A stretch of 64,000 bases of DNA from Spirochaetota bacterium (GTDB lineage Bacteria; Spirochaetota; Spirochaetia; Treponematales; UBA12059). Shown here piece by piece: positions 44,203 through 53,348 of the stretch. Below the pieces are notes generated by a model that saw nothing but the letters and a program-made list of their open reading frames with translations, searched no databases and was not told the DNA's origin. Location of the stretch: positions 124,001-188,000 of the forward strand of contig JADFDI010000001.1 of NCBI GenBank assembly GCA_018262985.1, given 5' to 3'. Position numbers and translations under genes: made by a program. How positions within the stretch are numbered: position 1 is the first letter of the stretch; each line of letters starts with the position of its first letter.

Positions 44203-45480
44203 TCACGGCCGTTTCCCGGGGGCCGCCCGGTCGTGGGCCGAGCCGGCGAGGAAGAGGACGAGGCCGCCCGCGATGGAGACCGCGGCCGCGGCGATGAAGA
44301 CCGCCCGGCTTCCGTAGCGCGCCATGAGGAGGCCCGCGACCGGGGCGACCACCGCCCGTCCGAGCTCCGAGGCCACCGACAGCCCCTGGTAGCGGCCGAG
44401 CAGGGCGGGCCTCGCGTGCTCCGGCACGAAGCGGGTCTGCACCGCCGAGCCCCAGATCTCGCCGGTCGAGAGGACGAGCATGGCCAGCACCGCCGAAACG
44501 GGGAAGGGCAGGAAGGCGAAGCCGAGGAAGCCCGCGGCGTAGGCCAGCTTGGAGAAGCCGGCCGACGGGGCGATCGGCGCCGTCCGGAGGAGCCTCGAGA
44601 GGGGCAGCTGGCCGAGCACGCAGACCGCCGCGTTGGCGAAGAGGACGGCGCCGTAGGTCGAGAGCGGCTGTCCCGACTCGCGGAGGTGGAGGGGCAGGAA
44701 GCTCTGGATGAGGTCGTAGGCGCCCCAGACCAGGGCCATGCCCGCGGTCCAGGCCCAGAAGACGCCGTCGCGGAGGATGGCGCCCCACTCGGCGGCGGCC
44801 TCGCCCCGTCGCGCCCGCGGCGAGCGGGGAGCCGCGGCGCGCGCGCGCAGGGCGGGCGCCGATTCCGGCACGACGAGGGCGATGTAGATGCCGGCCGCCA
44901 GGTTGAGGAGCCCGCCCGCCACGAAACCGAGCCGCGGCGCCACCGGGAAGATGGCGAGCCCGACGAGCGGTCCCCAGGCGTACGCGGCGTTGAGCGCGAT
45001 GCGGTTGAGCGCGTAGGCCTCCGAGCGCCGCTCCGGCGGGCAGTGGTCCGCGAGGGCCGCCTGGGTGGCGGGGCGGTAGAAGGTGCGCGTCATGCCGTTG
45101 AGGAAGTTGAGCACCCCGAGCACGAGCGGGTCGGCGCCCGCGAAGGCGAAACCGATCAGCGCGAGGCCGCTCGTCGCGACGCCGGCGATCTGCACGGGCT
45201 TGCGCCCGATCCGGTCGGCCAGGGTGCCGCCCCAGGCTCCGAAGATGACGCTGGCGAGCGGCGCCGCGCCGAGCACCGCGCCGAGCGCGCCGAGGCCCAC
45301 CCCGGCGTCGCGCATGCGGAGCGTCAGGTAGGGCACCGCCATGAAGCGGCCCGTCGACTCGATCATGGTGGCCAGGGTGAGCAGCAGGACGGGCCGCGGG
45401 AAGCCGCGGAGGTAGGCGAGGCCCCGGCCGGGCAGGGCGGCCGCGCGGGCGGCGAGGGCTGAGAGCTTCGGGTGGCGCAT
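44203..45480 (-). CDS. Major facilitator superfamily transporter
   Basis: A 425-residue protein with about 12 membrane helices. The loop 2-3 signature GGTLADRIGRKPVQIAG is near residue 88 and a weaker copy appears in the second half. The layout (NRIALNAAYAWGPLVG) is that of drug or sugar-efflux MFS proteins of the MdtH/YfkF kind. The substrate is unknown. TATACT lies nine bases before the ATG. It runs toward purE on the same strand, 65 bases away. Confidence 0.88.
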   Translation of the reverse strand: MRHPKLSALAARAAALPGRGLAYLRGFPRPVLLLTLATMIESTGRFMAVPYLTLRMRDAGVGLGALGAVLGAAPLASVIFGAWGGTLADRIGRKPVQIAGVATSGLALIGFAFAGADPLVLGVLNFLNGMTRTFYRPATQAALADHCPPERRSEAYALNRIALNAAYAWGPLVGLAIFPVAPRLGFVAGGLLNLAAGIYIALVVPESAPALRARAAAPRSPRARRGEAAAEWGAILRDGVFWAWTAGMALVWGAYDLIQSFLPLHLRESGQPLSTYGAVLFANAAVCVLGQLPLSRLLRTAPIAPSAGFSKLAYAAGFLGFAFLPFPVSAVLAMLVLSTGEIWGSAVQTRFVPEHARPALLGRYQGLSVASELGRAVVAPVAGLLMARYGSRAVFIAAAAVSIAGGLVLFLAGSAHDRAAPGKRP

Positions 45481-45540
45481 GAGGCCGGCAGTATAGCGTC
45501 GCGTCGCCGCGCGCGGCGAGACGGGCGGGGATGGATGGGC

Positions 45541-45578
45541 CTCGGGAAGGAAGCGGGTGGAACCCCTTCCTTCCCGAG
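45541..45578 (-). terminator. 13-base-pair hairpin after the B3/4 gene
   Basis: CTCGGGAAGGAAG (45541-45553) pairs perfectly with CTTCCTTCCCGAG (45566-45578) around a 12-base loop, 12 bases past the minus-strand stop. There is no T tract. Confidence 0.55.
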
Positions 45579-45590
45579 AGGGAAAACCCG

Positions 45591-46271
45591 CTACACGATC
45601 GTGTACGAAGCCTCCGTCGCGCCGGCTTCGCGCAGGAGCTCCGCGAAACGGGCGGCGCAGGCCTCGAGCGCGGCGACCGGGTCGGAGAGGGGCGCGTAGA
45701 CCACGCCGACCGCCTCGCGGCACGACTCGAAGACCTTGGTGGCCATGGAGTCCTTGACCGGGTTGCCGCAGGGGACGCGGGCGCCGTCCGGGCGGACCGC
45801 GCGCACGAGGAGGAGGTCCTCGAGCTCGATCACCTGACCCGAGGCGTTGAACGCGTAGGATTCGCCCGCCCGCCCGCGCGAAAGTTCGAGGGCGGGACCT
45901 GCGAGGGCGAGGTCGAAGACGCTGGCCGGGTAGCCGGATTCCAGGCTGGCGGCGTTGCAGGCGTCCACCGGGCCGTTCACGAAGGGGAAGCTCCCGTCGA
46001 GCGCCGCCGCGACCAGGTATTCGCTCGAGGGCTTGGCGCGGCCCGCGGGCTTGTAGACGCCGTGGCGCAGCAGGTCGCGCACGGCCTTCTTGCGCGCCTC
46101 GGGCAGCCAGGCTTCGCCCGCGGCGCGGACGCGAGCGAGGAGCTCCGCGAGGAAGGGACCGGGGGTTCCGGTCGGCGGGCAGCCGGGGAAGCCGCGCGCG
46201 ACGACGAGGGCCGCGCGTACGGAGCGCGGTTCGAGGGCGGGGTCGACGGAGAGGACGGGGTTCGCGTTCAT
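45591..46271 (-). CDS. B3/B4 tRNA-binding-domain protein
   Basis: A 226-residue protein made of a B3/4 domain, the editing domain of phenylalanyl-tRNA synthetase beta chain. The pattern VDACNAASLESGYPASVFDL at about residues 107-126, then ALELSRGRAGESYAFN, and GNPVKDSMATKVFE near 178 is typical of stand-alone members. These may edit misacylated tRNA; the amino acid is not known. There is no catalytic synthetase domain. It starts 29 bases after the stop of the upstream GGDEF gene. Confidence 0.85.
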   Translation of the reverse strand: MNANPVLSVDPALEPRSVRAALVVARGFPGCPPTGTPGPFLAELLARVRAAGEAWLPEARKKAVRDLLRHGVYKPAGRAKPSSEYLVAAALDGSFPFVNGPVDACNAASLESGYPASVFDLALAGPALELSRGRAGESYAFNASGQVIELEDLLLVRAVRPDGARVPCGNPVKDSMATKVFESCREAVGVVYAPLSDPVAALEACAARFAELLREAGATEASYTIV

Positions 46272-46299
46272 GCGGGGGAGCGTAGCACGCCGGGGCGCG

Positions 46300-47406
46300 T
46301 CACGCCATGCTGACCCGGTTCCGTCCCCCGTTCTTGGAGCGGTAGAGCTGCTCGTCGGCGCGGGCGACCAGCGACTCCATGGTGTCCGTGGAGGCCAGGG
46401 ACGCGACGCCGAGGCTGGTCGTGACAGCCCAGGGCACGCCGCGGAAGTCGTGGCCCTCGACCGTGGCGCGGATCCGCTCGGCCACCATGAAGGCGTCCTC
46501 CGCGCTCGTGCGCGGCAGCAGGATCAGGAACTCCTCGCCGCCGTAGCGGGCCGCGGTGTCGCTCGTGCGGACGCAACCCTGGATGATGGTGGAGAACTCC
46601 CGCAGCACGGAATCGCCTACCGGATGCCCGAGGGCGTCGTTGACCTTCTTGAAATGGTCGATGTCGAGCAGTACGCAATGCAGCTCGAGTCCGTAGCGCC
46701 TATGGTAGAGCACGATGTTCTGGCCCGCCTCGATGACGTAGAGGCGGTTGTAGAGCTTGGTCAGGGGATCGTGGAAGGAGATGTCGCGGAGCTCCTCGTT
46801 GCGCTCCTCGAGCTGGCGGCGCGCCACGAAGCTTTCCTTGCGGCCCTCCTCGAGGTAGGCCGCGATGAACCAGGCCACCACGGCGTAGATCCACGCGGCG
46901 ATGGCGGCGTCCACCTGCTCGCGGCCGCAGGCGAGCACCGAGCCGAGGGCCATGATCGCCGCCGAGACCGAGAGCGACGCCGCGGAGAAGGCGGCCGGCA
47001 TGCGGAAAATGGCCGAGGAGGCGATGAGGGCGAGCGCGTAGGCGGTCATGTCCTCGCCGTTCACCATGTCCGCGATGGCGATCCCGGTGCCCCAGAGCAT
47101 CACGACGACGATGAAGGCCGCGTGGGCGTTCGCCTCGCGCCGCGGGGCGTGGACCTTGGTCCGCCTGAGGAACAAGAGCGCGGCGAAGCCGGAAAAGGCG
47201 GCCATCGAGCCGTGCATGGCGCGGTAGAAACCGTGCAGGCTGCCGCCTGACGCGGTCTCGGGGTCGATCAGGTGGAAGCCGAGATAGAGCAGGGCCACCA
47301 CCGTGAGCACGATGGAGAAAACCAGCGCGCGCTCGCGGTTGCCGGCGATCCGGTCGTAGAGCGATTCGGCCCGGTACTTGACCGGGATCGGGCGGATCAG
47401 GTTCAT
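46300..47406 (-). CDS. Integral-membrane diguanylate cyclase
   Basis: A 368-residue protein. Six membrane helices lie in residues 28-190, a MASE-like sensor, then a short coiled coil (EEGRKESFVARRQLEERNEE) and a GGDEF domain (about 205-368). RYGGEEF is the active site and RTSD five residues earlier is an intact inhibitory site. It should make cyclic di-GMP in response to a membrane-borne signal. A GCCGATAATC box lies about 45-55 bases upstream on the minus strand. Confidence 0.92.
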   Translation of the reverse strand: MNLIRPIPVKYRAESLYDRIAGNRERALVFSIVLTVVALLYLGFHLIDPETASGGSLHGFYRAMHGSMAAFSGFAALLFLRRTKVHAPRREANAHAAFIVVVMLWGTGIAIADMVNGEDMTAYALALIASSAIFRMPAAFSAASLSVSAAIMALGSVLACGREQVDAAIAAWIYAVVAWFIAAYLEEGRKESFVARRQLEERNEELRDISFHDPLTKLYNRLYVIEAGQNIVLYHRRYGLELHCVLLDIDHFKKVNDALGHPVGDSVLREFSTIIQGCVRTSDTAARYGGEEFLILLPRTSAEDAFMVAERIRATVEGHDFRGVPWAVTTSLGVASLASTDTMESLVARADEQLYRSKNGGRNRVSMA

Positions 47407-47479
47407 GCAGGCGGCCCCCGGCGGACTTTATTCGATAAGCGGTCTTCCCCAGATTATCGGCGCCCGCGGGGGCGGGACT

Positions 47480-49369
47480 TCAAGGCCTTCGCGCTCCGCC
47501 CCGATCCGCGACGCGAGCGCCTCCGCCCTCCGCCCCCTTGCCGAGCAGGACGCCCGCCAGTTCCGCGCGGCCGGCCTCGCGAAGGGCTTCAAGCACGGTC
47601 GCGCGGTTCTCCGGCCGGTCGAACTGGAGCAGGGCCCGCTGCATGGCCCGCTCGCGGTCGCCGCGCGCGACGTGCACCGGCTCCAGGGTCAGCGGGTCGA
47701 GCCCCGCGCGGTACATGGCCGTGGCGAGCGTGCCCGGCGTCGGGTAGAAATCCTGCACCTGGTCCGGCACGAAGCCGTAGTCCTTGAGCCGGAGCGCGAG
47801 CTCGATCGCGTCGTCGAGCGTGGCGCCCGGGTGGCTCGCGATGAAGTAGGGCACCAGGAACTGCCGCTTGCCGAGCGCGTCGTTCGCCTTCCGCCATTCG
47901 GTCGCGAAGGCCTCGAAAACGCGGTGCGGGGGCTTTCCCATGAGCGCGAGCACGCGGTCGGAAACGTGCTCGGGCGCCACCTTGAGCTGGCCCGAGACGT
48001 GGTGCTCCGCCAGCTCGCGGAGCACGAGCGGGTCGCGTTCGAGCATGAGGTGGTCGAAGCGTATCCCCGAGCGCACGAAGACCTTGCGGACGCCGGGCAG
48101 GGCGCGGAGCGCGCGCAGGGTGCCGAGCCACTCGCGATGGTCGACCTCGAGGGCGGGGCAGGGTTCGGGCGAAAGGCAGCGCCGGTCCGGGCAGGGGCCG
48201 GAGCGGGCCTGCTTCGCGCACGCGGGGCCGAGGAAGTTGGCGGTCGGGCCGCCGACGTCGTGGACGATGCCCTTCCAGTCCGGGTCGCGCGCGAAGCGCT
48301 CCACCTCCGCCACGATCGATTCGCGCGAACGCGACGAGGGCACGCGGCCCTGGTGGAAGGCGATGGCGCAGAAGGCGCAGGCGCCGAAGCAGCCGCGCGT
48401 CGCGGCCACGGAGAACTTCACCTCGGAGAGCGCGGGAACGCCGCCGGCCGCCTCGTACAGCGGATGCGCGCGGCGCTCGAAGGGCAGGGCCCAGACCCGG
48501 TCGAGCTCCTCCCGCCCGAGCGGGAATTCCGGCGGCTCCACCACGACGAAGCGACCCTCGGCCTCCTCGACGAGCGGCTTCGCGCTCCAGGGGTCCGACG
48601 CGCGGTACTGCGCCGCGAAGCTCTCCGCGAAGGCGCGCCTCGACGCCTCGTCCGCCCCCGTCACCGCGGCGAAGGGCGGCAGGCGGACCGAGCCCGCGGG
48701 CAGCTCCGACTCCTTCGAGGTCCACCACGCCGTGCCGCGCAGGCCCCGGATCGCGCGCGCGTCCTCGCCCGCGGCCAGGCGCCGCGCGAGGGCGACGAGC
48801 TGCCGCTCGGCCATGCCGTGCACGAGCAGGTCGGCCTTCGAGTCGAGCAGTATCGAGCGGCGCACCGTGTCGGAGCGGTGGTCGTAGTGCGAGAGCCGCC
48901 GGAGCGAGGCCTCGAGGCCGCCGAGGACCACGGGAACGCCCTTGAAGGCCTCGCGGCACTTCGCCGCGTACGCGATGACGGCGCGGTCGGGGCGCGCGTT
49001 CGCCCGTCCCTCGACGCCGACCCCGATCGTGCCGTCGGCTCGCAGGCAGAGCGCCGGGTTCCCGCCGGGCGCGTAGGCGTCCTCCGAGCGCGGCCTGCGG
49101 TTGGCCGTGTAGCTCGAGACCATCGAGTCGAGCACGCCGGAGGCCGCGAGCCACGCGAGGCGGGGCCTGCCGGCCAGGCGGAACGCTTCCGCGTCGTCGG
49201 GGTCGGGTCGCGCGAGCACCGCGACGGAGAAGCCCTCCGCCTCGAGCACGCGGCCGACGATGGCCACGCCGAAGCTCGGATGGTCGACGTACGAGTCCCC
49301 GGTCACGATCACGAAGTCGAAGGGGCCGCGCGCGGCGTATTCCGCGGGGCAGGCGGGCAGGAAGGCCAT
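47480..49369 (-). CDS. ygiQ: YgiQ family radical SAM protein
   Basis: A 629-residue protein. The N-terminal part is the B12-binding-like YgiQ domain (VIVTGDSYVDHPSFGVAIVG). The radical SAM motif C-x3-C-x2-C is in TRGCFGACAFCAI near residue 330. Further cysteines (CAKQARSGPCPDRRC) near 390 may bind a second cluster. FYPTPGTLATAMYRAG near 575 is typical of the family. The reaction is unknown. The -10 TATACT ends seven bases before the ATG and no ribosome-binding site is seen. A GTGTCACGAAGCTTC element lies 26 bases upstream of the -10. Confidence 0.92.
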   Translation of the reverse strand: MAFLPACPAEYAARGPFDFVIVTGDSYVDHPSFGVAIVGRVLEAEGFSVAVLARPDPDDAEAFRLAGRPRLAWLAASGVLDSMVSSYTANRRPRSEDAYAPGGNPALCLRADGTIGVGVEGRANARPDRAVIAYAAKCREAFKGVPVVLGGLEASLRRLSHYDHRSDTVRRSILLDSKADLLVHGMAERQLVALARRLAAGEDARAIRGLRGTAWWTSKESELPAGSVRLPPFAAVTGADEASRRAFAESFAAQYRASDPWSAKPLVEEAEGRFVVVEPPEFPLGREELDRVWALPFERRAHPLYEAAGGVPALSEVKFSVAATRGCFGACAFCAIAFHQGRVPSSRSRESIVAEVERFARDPDWKGIVHDVGGPTANFLGPACAKQARSGPCPDRRCLSPEPCPALEVDHREWLGTLRALRALPGVRKVFVRSGIRFDHLMLERDPLVLRELAEHHVSGQLKVAPEHVSDRVLALMGKPPHRVFEAFATEWRKANDALGKRQFLVPYFIASHPGATLDDAIELALRLKDYGFVPDQVQDFYPTPGTLATAMYRAGLDPLTLEPVHVARGDRERAMQRALLQFDRPENRATVLEALREAGRAELAGVLLGKGAEGGGARVADRGGARRP

Positions 49370-49376
49370 GCGCGCG

Positions 49377-49382
49377 AGTATA
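49377..49382 (-). promoter_or_regulatory. ygiQ -10 box
   Basis: TATACT on the minus strand, seven bases from the ATG. No good -35 lies at 17 bases, which fits dependence on an activator at the adjacent repeat element. Confidence 0.5.
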
Positions 49383-49408
49383 CCGGAAAGGGCGGCGGCG
49401 CGTCGTCA

Positions 49409-49430
49409 GCGGTGTCACGAAGCTTCCGGG
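49409..49430 (-). repeat. Fourth copy of the GTGTCACGAAGCTTC element
   Basis: GGTGTCACGAAGCTTCCGGG, identical to both aroB copies. It starts 40 bases upstream of the ygiQ ATG. The rest of the 276-base gap shows only the promoter of the next plus-strand gene. Confidence 0.7.
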
Positions 49431-49610
49431 CGACGCGGAACCGGGGGAGGGGGCGGGGCGAGGGCCACGCGCCGCCCTCATGCGGCGGCGGCGCCGCTTC
49501 GCTCGGGGGCGGCACGCCGAGCCAGCTCCGCGCGCGGCCCGCCTTCGGAGGGCGGCAGCCCGCGCGTCCGGGCGTCGACGGAAGCGCGGGCGGTCGCGGG
49601 AGGGCCCGCC

Positions 49611-49639
49611 TTTCCCGGCGCGCGGAAGCCTGCTATCCT
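49611..49639 (+). promoter_or_regulatory. Promoter of the resolvase-like gene, leaderless type
   Basis: TTTCCC (49611-49616), 17-base spacer, TATCCT (49634-49639), then six bases to the ATG. Confidence 0.5.
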
Positions 49640-49645
49640 CGCCCC

Positions 49646-50176
49646 ATGCCGAGCCTCGACCCCGCCTCCTTCGCAGATCCGAACGCGATCACCCTCCTCG
49701 CCGCCGCCCTCCTCCTCGTCGCGCTCATCGCGGCGCTGGCCTTGTGGGCCGGCCTCGCGCTCGGCCGCCGCGCGGGCAGGCTCGAGGCGGAGCGGCTCTT
49801 CCGCGACCGGCTGGCCGCCGAGCGGGGCGACGCGGTCAAGCGGAGCCGCGCCGTGGTGGGCGGCCTCGCCCTCGAGCAGGTGGCGCCCTTCCTGCCGGGC
49901 TTCCCCGCGCGGCCCGACGAATGCCGCTTCGTCGGCAAGCCCGTGGACTTCGTGGCCTTTCCCGGCGCCGCCTCGGGCGAGGTGTCCGAGGTGGTCTTCG
50001 TCGAGGTGAAGTCCGGCGGCGCCCAGGCGAGCCGCGTCGAGCGCAGCCTCCGCGACGCGGTCAGGGCCGGCCGCGTGCGCTGGGTGGAATACCGCGCGCC
50101 CGACGCGCCGGTCGCGGCCGCCGCGCCCGGCGCCGGGGGGACGGGGGGCGGCGGCCGCCCGTCGCGCCGTGGCTAA
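49646..50176 (+). CDS. Holliday-junction-resolvase-related endonuclease-like protein
   Basis: A 176-residue protein with one N-terminal membrane helix (residues 15-40) and a charged helix, then a domain of the resolvase-related family: RSRAVVGGLALEQVAPFLPG near 70, RFVGKPVDFVAF near 97 and VVFVEVKSGGAQASRVERSL near 117. The D...E-V-K pattern resembles a PD-(D/E)XK nuclease core. The role is unknown. It overlaps the next gene by eight bases. Confidence 0.82.
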   Translation: MPSLDPASFADPNAITLLAAALLLVALIAALALWAGLALGRRAGRLEAERLFRDRLAAERGDAVKRSRAVVGGLALEQVAPFLPGFPARPDECRFVGKPVDFVAFPGAASGEVSEVVFVEVKSGGAQASRVERSLRDAVRAGRVRWVEYRAPDAPVAAAAPGAGGTGGGGRPSRRG

Positions 50177-50873
50177 CCGCTTCCTCGAGCGCCTCGGCTC
50201 GGGCGCGTCCGTGCCCGCGCTCAAGAAGCTCTGGCGGGCGGCCTCGCGCCGCGCCCACCCGGACTCGGGCGGCGAGGCTTCGACCTTCGTGGCCCTTAGG
50301 CGCGAGTACGAGGAGGCGCTCGCCTTCCTCGAGGCGGGCATCGAGCCCGCTTCGCGCCCGCCCGATCGTTCGGCGCCGGCCCCGTCCGCCGATCACCGTG
50401 CCGCCGGTCCGGATTCCCGGCCGGGTCCGGTGTCCCCTGAGCTCAAGGCGTTCCGCGATGCCATAGCCGCCCTCGGCGACGCGGCGCGCGTGGCGGGCTG
50501 CGATCCCTACCGCTGGAAGCCTCCGCGCGCTCTCGCGCTGGCCCTGGTCGAGGCCGCGCGCGGGTTCGATCCGTCCGCCGCCCTCGCGCTCTCGCGCCTC
50601 CTCGCCGCGCTCGCGGAATCCGGCGCGGAGTGGCGCCGCTACCCGGGCCTCATGAACCGCGCCTTCGCCTTCTACAAGGCCTGCGCCGCGCTGGCGGCGT
50701 GGAACCGCCGCGGCTGGAAGAGCGACGAGGACGCCTCTCGCACGCGGCTCGCGGACCTCGCCGAGCCGAGCGTCGCGCTCTTCGACTCGACGCGCTTTTC
50801 CGAGCTGCCCGCGCGCTTCGCGGCCGCCGCGTCCGCGCTCGAACGCGCCCTGCCGCCCGATCCGCGCGTCTGA
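50169..50873 (+). CDS. J-domain-like protein
   Basis: A 234-residue protein. Residues 15-55 look like a J domain (LKKLWRAASRRAHPDSGGEA, then FVALRREYEEALAFL) with the HPD tripeptide intact, so it could stimulate a DnaK. A Pro/Ala-rich linker (60-90) leads to a helical C-terminal domain (95-230) of unknown role. It starts at a GTG inside the end of the resolvase-like gene, so the two are coupled. Confidence 0.75.
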   Translation: MANRFLERLGSGASVPALKKLWRAASRRAHPDSGGEASTFVALRREYEEALAFLEAGIEPASRPPDRSAPAPSADHRAAGPDSRPGPVSPELKAFRDAIAALGDAARVAGCDPYRWKPPRALALALVEAARGFDPSAALALSRLLAALAESGAEWRRYPGLMNRAFAFYKACAALAAWNRRGWKSDEDASRTRLADLAEPSVALFDSTRFSELPARFAAAASALERALPPDPRV

Positions 50874-50938
50874 CGGCCCGGACGGCTCGGCCTTTCCGGA
50901 CTCCGCCGGCCCGGCGGCTCCGGCCGGCGGCTCCGCGG

Positions 50939-50967
50939 TTGACGTCGCAAGCGGACGGCCCTAGTCT
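50939..50967 (+). promoter_or_regulatory. Promoter of the M81 lipoprotein gene
   Basis: TTGACG (50939-50944), 17-base spacer, TAGTCT (50962-50967), nine bases before the ATG. Confidence 0.5.
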
Positions 50968-50976
50968 GGTGCCACC

Positions 50977-52635
50977 ATGAAAAGAAACCGCGCGCCCCGC
51001 CCTTCCGCGTCCCGCCCTTCAGCGTCCCCCGCCCGGGTCGGCCTGTTCGCCATCGCCATCGCCATCGCCCTCGCCCTCGCCGCGACCGCGTTCCTCGCGT
51101 CCTGCGCCGGCCCCGCTCCGGCCATCCCCGAAGGCGGCCCCTTCGTGGTGCTCTACGCCGAGTTCGCGCAGGAGGTGAACAGCTTCTCGCCCGTGCTCAC
51201 CACCGAGCGCGACTTCCGCGCCGGCGCCCTCCGCTTCGGCGACGAGGTCGCCCGGGAGGCCTCAGGGGAGAAGGGCCAGCTCGCCGGCTTCCTCGAGGCC
51301 GTGGAGAAGGCTGGCCGCGGCGCCATCGAGGCCGTGCCGATCCTGCAGGCGCGGTCCATGTCCGGCGGGCCCCTCGAGCGCGGCTTCTACGAGTCCGTCA
51401 AGGCGCGCATCGTCGAGGCCGCGCGCGCGGCGCCCCGCGTCGACGGCGTCTACCTTTCGCTCCACGGCGCCATGGGCGTCGAGGGCATGCTCGACCCGGA
51501 GGGCGATATCCTCGAAGCGCTCCGCGAGGTCCTCGGCCCCCGCGTACCCATAGCCGCCAGCTTCGACCTGCACGCCAACCAGACCGCGCGCCGCGCCCGC
51601 GACGCCACGATCCTCGTCGGCTACCGCACCAACCCCCACCGCGACTTCTTCGACACGGGCCGGCGCTCGGGCGAGCTCCTCGCCCGGACCGTGCTCGGCG
51701 AGATCGAGCCCGTCATGGTCGTCACCAAGATGGCCCTGCTCAAGGGCGGCGGCATCAACGTCGACTTCCTCGAACCCTTCAATAAAATCTTCCGCGCCAT
51801 GAAGGGCATGGAAAAGCGCGACGGCGCGCTCTCGGTCTCCTTCTTCCCGGTGCACATCTGGATCGACGACCCCGAGCTCGGCTACTCCACGGTGGCCATA
51901 GCCGACGCGAAGAAGCTCGACTCGGCCGCGGCGGCCCGCGCGCTCGCGACGGAGCTTTCCGAGGAGATCGCCGACCTGGCCTGGGCGGCGCGCGACGTGC
52001 CGCAGCCCGCGGGCTCCAGTCCCGAGGAGGCCGTCGATCTGGCGCGGAAGGCGAAGCTCGCCCGCGCGCTCGGCGCGGTCGTCTTCTGCGACGCCTCCGA
52101 CGCGGTCGGCACGGGCACGCCCGGCGAGAGCACCTGGATACTCAAGGCCCTGCTCGAGCGCGGCTCCGACCTGGTCTCGTACCTCGCGCTCCGCGACGCG
52201 GCGGCGGCGACGGCCGCTTTCGAGGCCGGCGTCGGCGCGGAAATCTCGTTGAGCGTCGGCGGCAAGCTCGACGCGGTCTACAACCGCCCGCTCGACTATT
52301 CCGGCACGGTGACCTGGGCCGCGGAGACCTCGTACGGAAAGACGGCCATCGTCCGCCACGAGGGCATCCACCTCATCCTCTCGGAGCTGCCCATGGCCTC
52401 GACGAAGCCCTCGGACTTCACGAAGCTCGGCCTCTCCGTCTGGAAGGCTGACGTCGTGGTGGTCAAGAACCTCTTCCCCTTCCGCTACAATTTCCTCTTG
52501 CAGAACCGCAAGACCGTCAACGTCATGTCGCGCGGCCTCTCGAGCACCGACGTGTTCACGCTCGAGTACCGCCTGGTCCCGCGGCCGATCTACCCCCTCG
52601 ATCCGATGGACGACTGGCGCCGCGCGGGCGACTGA
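50977..52635 (+). CDS. M81 (MlrC-type) metallopeptidase lipoprotein
   Basis: A 552-residue protein. A basic N-terminus and hydrophobic helix end at FLASC, a lipobox with Cys near residue 43. The mature part is the MlrC family: EFAQEVNSFSPVLTT, GVYLSLHGAMGVEGMLDPEG, ASFDLHANQT and YRTNPHRDFFDTG, which supply the His and Asp zinc ligands. MlrC of microcystin degraders hydrolyses linear peptides. Most relatives lack a signal; here the enzyme would be membrane-anchored outside the cytoplasm. The substrate is unknown. Confidence 0.88.
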   Translation: MKRNRAPRPSASRPSASPARVGLFAIAIAIALALAATAFLASCAGPAPAIPEGGPFVVLYAEFAQEVNSFSPVLTTERDFRAGALRFGDEVAREASGEKGQLAGFLEAVEKAGRGAIEAVPILQARSMSGGPLERGFYESVKARIVEAARAAPRVDGVYLSLHGAMGVEGMLDPEGDILEALREVLGPRVPIAASFDLHANQTARRARDATILVGYRTNPHRDFFDTGRRSGELLARTVLGEIEPVMVVTKMALLKGGGINVDFLEPFNKIFRAMKGMEKRDGALSVSFFPVHIWIDDPELGYSTVAIADAKKLDSAAAARALATELSEEIADLAWAARDVPQPAGSSPEEAVDLARKAKLARALGAVVFCDASDAVGTGTPGESTWILKALLERGSDLVSYLALRDAAAATAAFEAGVGAEISLSVGGKLDAVYNRPLDYSGTVTWAAETSYGKTAIVRHEGIHLILSELPMASTKPSDFTKLGLSVWKADVVVVKNLFPFRYNFLLQNRKTVNVMSRGLSSTDVFTLEYRLVPRPIYPLDPMDDWRRAGD

Positions 52636-52774
52636 GCGCGTCCGGGGCGGCGGAGAGGCGACGGAGGAATTCGGGGGAGAATGGCGCGGGCTTCGCTTCC
52701 CGGAGCGCTTCGCCTCCGAGGCGGGCCCGCCGTCGCGGAAGGGCGGCGGCGGGAGGCCCCGGGCGGCGCTCGCT

Positions 52775-53266
52775 TTACTCCAGCGCCTTCGCGAGCGCGC
52801 CGAAGCTCATGAGGGGGCTGATGTCCTCGACGAAGCGGACGCGCTCCGCGACGCCGCTCGCTATCGAGCCCTTGAGCACGATCGGGTCGACGTCGATGTC
52901 CTGCGCGCCTCGCACCGTCGAGAGGACGCAGTTCTCCGCGCGGTAGCCCGTCACCACCACCGTGTCGAGCCCGCGCTTCGCGAGCAGCTCCGCGAGGCCC
53001 GTGCCGTGGAACGAGTTGCCGTAGGTTTTCACCAGGCGGGCGTCGCCCGGCTCCGGCTTCAGGGCGTCGAGGAACTCGAAGCCCGGCGAGCCCGGCACGA
53101 CGCCGTCCCCGTCGTCGCGGTGCTGGATCCAGACCACGGGCAGGCCGCGCTTCCTGAACAGGGGGATGGCGGCGTTGATGTACTCGCAGGCCTGTTCCAT
53201 GGAGCGGCGGTTGTCGTCGTCGACGAAGGCCTTCTGCAGATCGATCACCAATAGGGCTGCTTTCAT
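52775..53266 (-). CDS. Isochorismatase-like cysteine hydrolase
   Basis: A 163-residue protein. The catalytic triad of the family is visible: Asp in LLVIDLQKAF (residue 9), Lys in RLVKTYGNSFHGTGL near 80 and Cys in GYRAENCVLSTVRGA near 113. Family members hydrolyse isochorismate, nicotinamide or other amides; the small size and triad fit a nicotinamidase/ureidohydrolase-like enzyme but the substrate is not clear. GGAGG precedes the ATG. It may follow the dehydrogenase gene in an operon; the gap is 82 bases. Confidence 0.88.
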   Translation of the reverse strand: MKAALLVIDLQKAFVDDDNRRSMEQACEYINAAIPLFRKRGLPVVWIQHRDDGDGVVPGSPGFEFLDALKPEPGDARLVKTYGNSFHGTGLAELLAKRGLDTVVVTGYRAENCVLSTVRGAQDIDVDPIVLKGSIASGVAERVRFVEDISPLMSFGALAKALE

Positions 53267-53348
53267 CGTTTCCTCCCGAGGCTGCGCCTTTCGCGCGCCG
53301 CCATGCCCATGCGTCGCCGGCCGGCGCCCCGCGGGGCCCGGTCCGCGT

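Noticed and set aside
47378-50176. A 932-codon plus-strand open frame opposite ygiQ
   Set aside because: Only its last 176 codons, starting at 49646, read as a real protein. The rest is antisense to the radical SAM gene.
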